The notes under the pieces were generated by a model, which was not told the origin of the DNA, did not search any database, and worked only from the letters and a program-made list of their open reading frames with translations. The position numbers and the translations under genes are program-made. From Jonesiaceae bacterium UBA3555 (lineage in GTDB: Bacteria; Actinomycetota; Actinomycetes; Actinomycetales; Cellulomonadaceae), in the NCBI GenBank assembly GCA_002376595.1, contig DFNY01000101.1, positions 1-5,299 of the forward strand: 5,299 bases of DNA, written 5' to 3'. Below, one piece after another: positions 4,318-5,299 of the stretch. How positions within the stretch are numbered: position 1 is the first letter of the stretch; each line of letters begins with the position of its first letter.

Positions 4318-5295
4318 ATGCGCGCACTCATCCACGAAACATTCGGTGACCCAGCCGACGTCCTTCACGTTGCAGAGGTCGAAACTCCTTCACCCGGCCC
4401 TGGGCAGGTGCGAGTGCGTACCTTGCTCACCCCAATTCACAACCACGACCTGTGGACGATCCGCGGCACATATGGCTTCAAGCCAGAGCTCCCAGCACGC
4501 TCCGGCACGGAGGCACTTGGCGTAGTGGAGGCCATCGGAGAGGGCGTCAACACGCTAGAACCCGGCCAACGCGTTGTCACGGGCGGAACGTTCGGCGTGT
4601 GGGCGGAATACTTCGTGGCATCCGCCGCCGCCCTCATCCCGGTGCCTGACGTAATCTCGGACGAGGCCGCAGCTCAGCTCGTCTCAATGCCCTTCAGTGC
4701 ACTGAGCCTGCTGGAGTATCTTGATGTCGAGCCTGGGCAATGGATCGTTCAGAATGCCGCGAACGGCGCAGTTGGACGCCTCGTAGCACAGCTGGCTTCA
4801 GCACGTGGCATCAATGTTCTGGGGCTCGTCCGCCGCGCCGACGGCGTAAGCGAACTCGCTGCCGCTGGCATCAGCAACGTCGTCGCGACCGATCAGGAGG
4901 ACTGGCTCGGGCGCGTACGCGAAATTACGGGTGGGGCCCCGATAGTCGCCGGTGTCGACTCGGTCGGCGGTTCAGCCAGTGGCGACGTAACCTCGCTCCT
5001 AGCGGAGAATGGAACACTTGTTGTCTTCGGGGCGATGGCCTCACCAACTATGAACATCCCATCTGACGCCGTCATTTTCAGCCAGCTCACCATTAAGGGA
5101 TTCTGGGGAAGCAAGGTCAGCTCCGCGATGGAGCCAGCCAAACGCGCTGCGCTGATCGGAGAGATCTTCACTCGAGTTTCCGACGGGTCGCTGTCACTCC
5201 CGGTTTCTGCTGTCTATTCGTTCGACGATGCTGCGACTGCTGCGCGCGAGAACTTCGAGCCCGGCCGAGTAGGCAAGTTACTGCTGCGTCCCTGA
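4318..5295 (+). CDS. Zinc-free medium-chain dehydrogenase/reductase (quinone or enoyl reductase type)
   Basis: This is a cytosolic NAD(P)H-dependent oxidoreductase of 325 residues, complete and of normal family length. The GroES-like catalytic domain (about 1-125) has IHNHDLWTIRGTYGFKPELP (40-59) and SGTEALGVVEAIGEGV (62-77). The nucleotide-binding fold follows, with QNAANGAVGR (145-154) as its Gly-rich motif, Arg172-Arg173 after the second strand (suggesting NADPH), and GTLVVFGAM (232-240). The Cys-His catalytic zinc ligands and the structural zinc loop of alcohol dehydrogenases are absent, and the protein has no cysteine at all, so it is not a zinc alcohol dehydrogenase despite the usual automatic label. 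Tyr52 aligns with the catalytic Tyr of mitochondrial enoyl thioester reductases. The substrate is probably an activated C=C or quinone (inference). It is second in the TetR-controlled operon. Confidence 0.9.
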   Translation: MRALIHETFGDPADVLHVAEVETPSPGPGQVRVRTLLTPIHNHDLWTIRGTYGFKPELPARSGTEALGVVEAIGEGVNTLEPGQRVVTGGTFGVWAEYFVASAAALIPVPDVISDEAAAQLVSMPFSALSLLEYLDVEPGQWIVQNAANGAVGRLVAQLASARGINVLGLVRRADGVSELAAAGISNVVATDQEDWLGRVREITGGAPIVAGVDSVGGSASGDVTSLLAENGTLVVFGAMASPTMNIPSDAVIFSQLTIKGFWGSKVSSAMEPAKRAALIGEIFTRVSDGSLSLPVSAVYSFDDAATAARENFEPGRVGKLLLRP

Positions 5296-5299
5296 GCCG

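Noticed and set aside
3183..5295. TetR as a gamma-butyrolactone receptor for a product of the AvrD-like protein
   Set aside because: An attractive idea, but the modules are separated by a convergent gap and the TetR ligand domain looks NemR/AcrR-like rather than like the ArpA group; nothing in the sequence supports the link.

Overview
The window looks like chromosomal DNA of an actinobacterium with mid-to-high GC. The genes use a G/C-biased third position and some GTG or TTG starts, several promoters look leaderless or near-leaderless, and the regulators and transporter have actinobacterial character. I cannot name the genus. There are six protein genes in two independent modules. No RNA genes, insertion sequences, CRISPR arrays or origins are visible.

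Left module (1-2983). A minus-strand frame stays open from the left edge to about position 801 and encodes most of a protein that I recognise as AvrD-like, the family of the Pseudomonas syringae syringolide-synthesis protein. Its 3' end lies outside the window. Divergent from it, across an AT-rich control region of about 217 bp, are a GntR/FadR (FCD-type) regulator and a 12-segment MFS transporter joined stop-to-start (TAAATG). The control region holds an 11-bp direct repeat, two dyads just upstream of gntR and a perfect 12-bp palindrome just upstream of the avrD-like start. A reasonable hypothesis is a small-molecule (possibly signal-like) synthase paired with a ligand-responsive regulator and an exporter or importer.

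Middle (2984-3182). This is a gap of about 200 bp between convergent genes, holding an imperfect direct repeat and one 8-bp inverted repeat, with no clear terminator and no gene.

Right module (3183-5295). A TetR-family repressor on the minus strand diverges from a plus-strand pair: a DUF1304 small membrane protein and a zinc-free medium-chain dehydrogenase/reductase (quinone/enoyl reductase type). The divergent gap holds two overlapping face-to-face promoters of similar architecture, with an 11-bp palindrome placed where a repressor could block both. This arrangement is typical of a stress- or electrophile-responsive TetR circuit. Both structural proteins lack cysteine, whereas the regulator has two.
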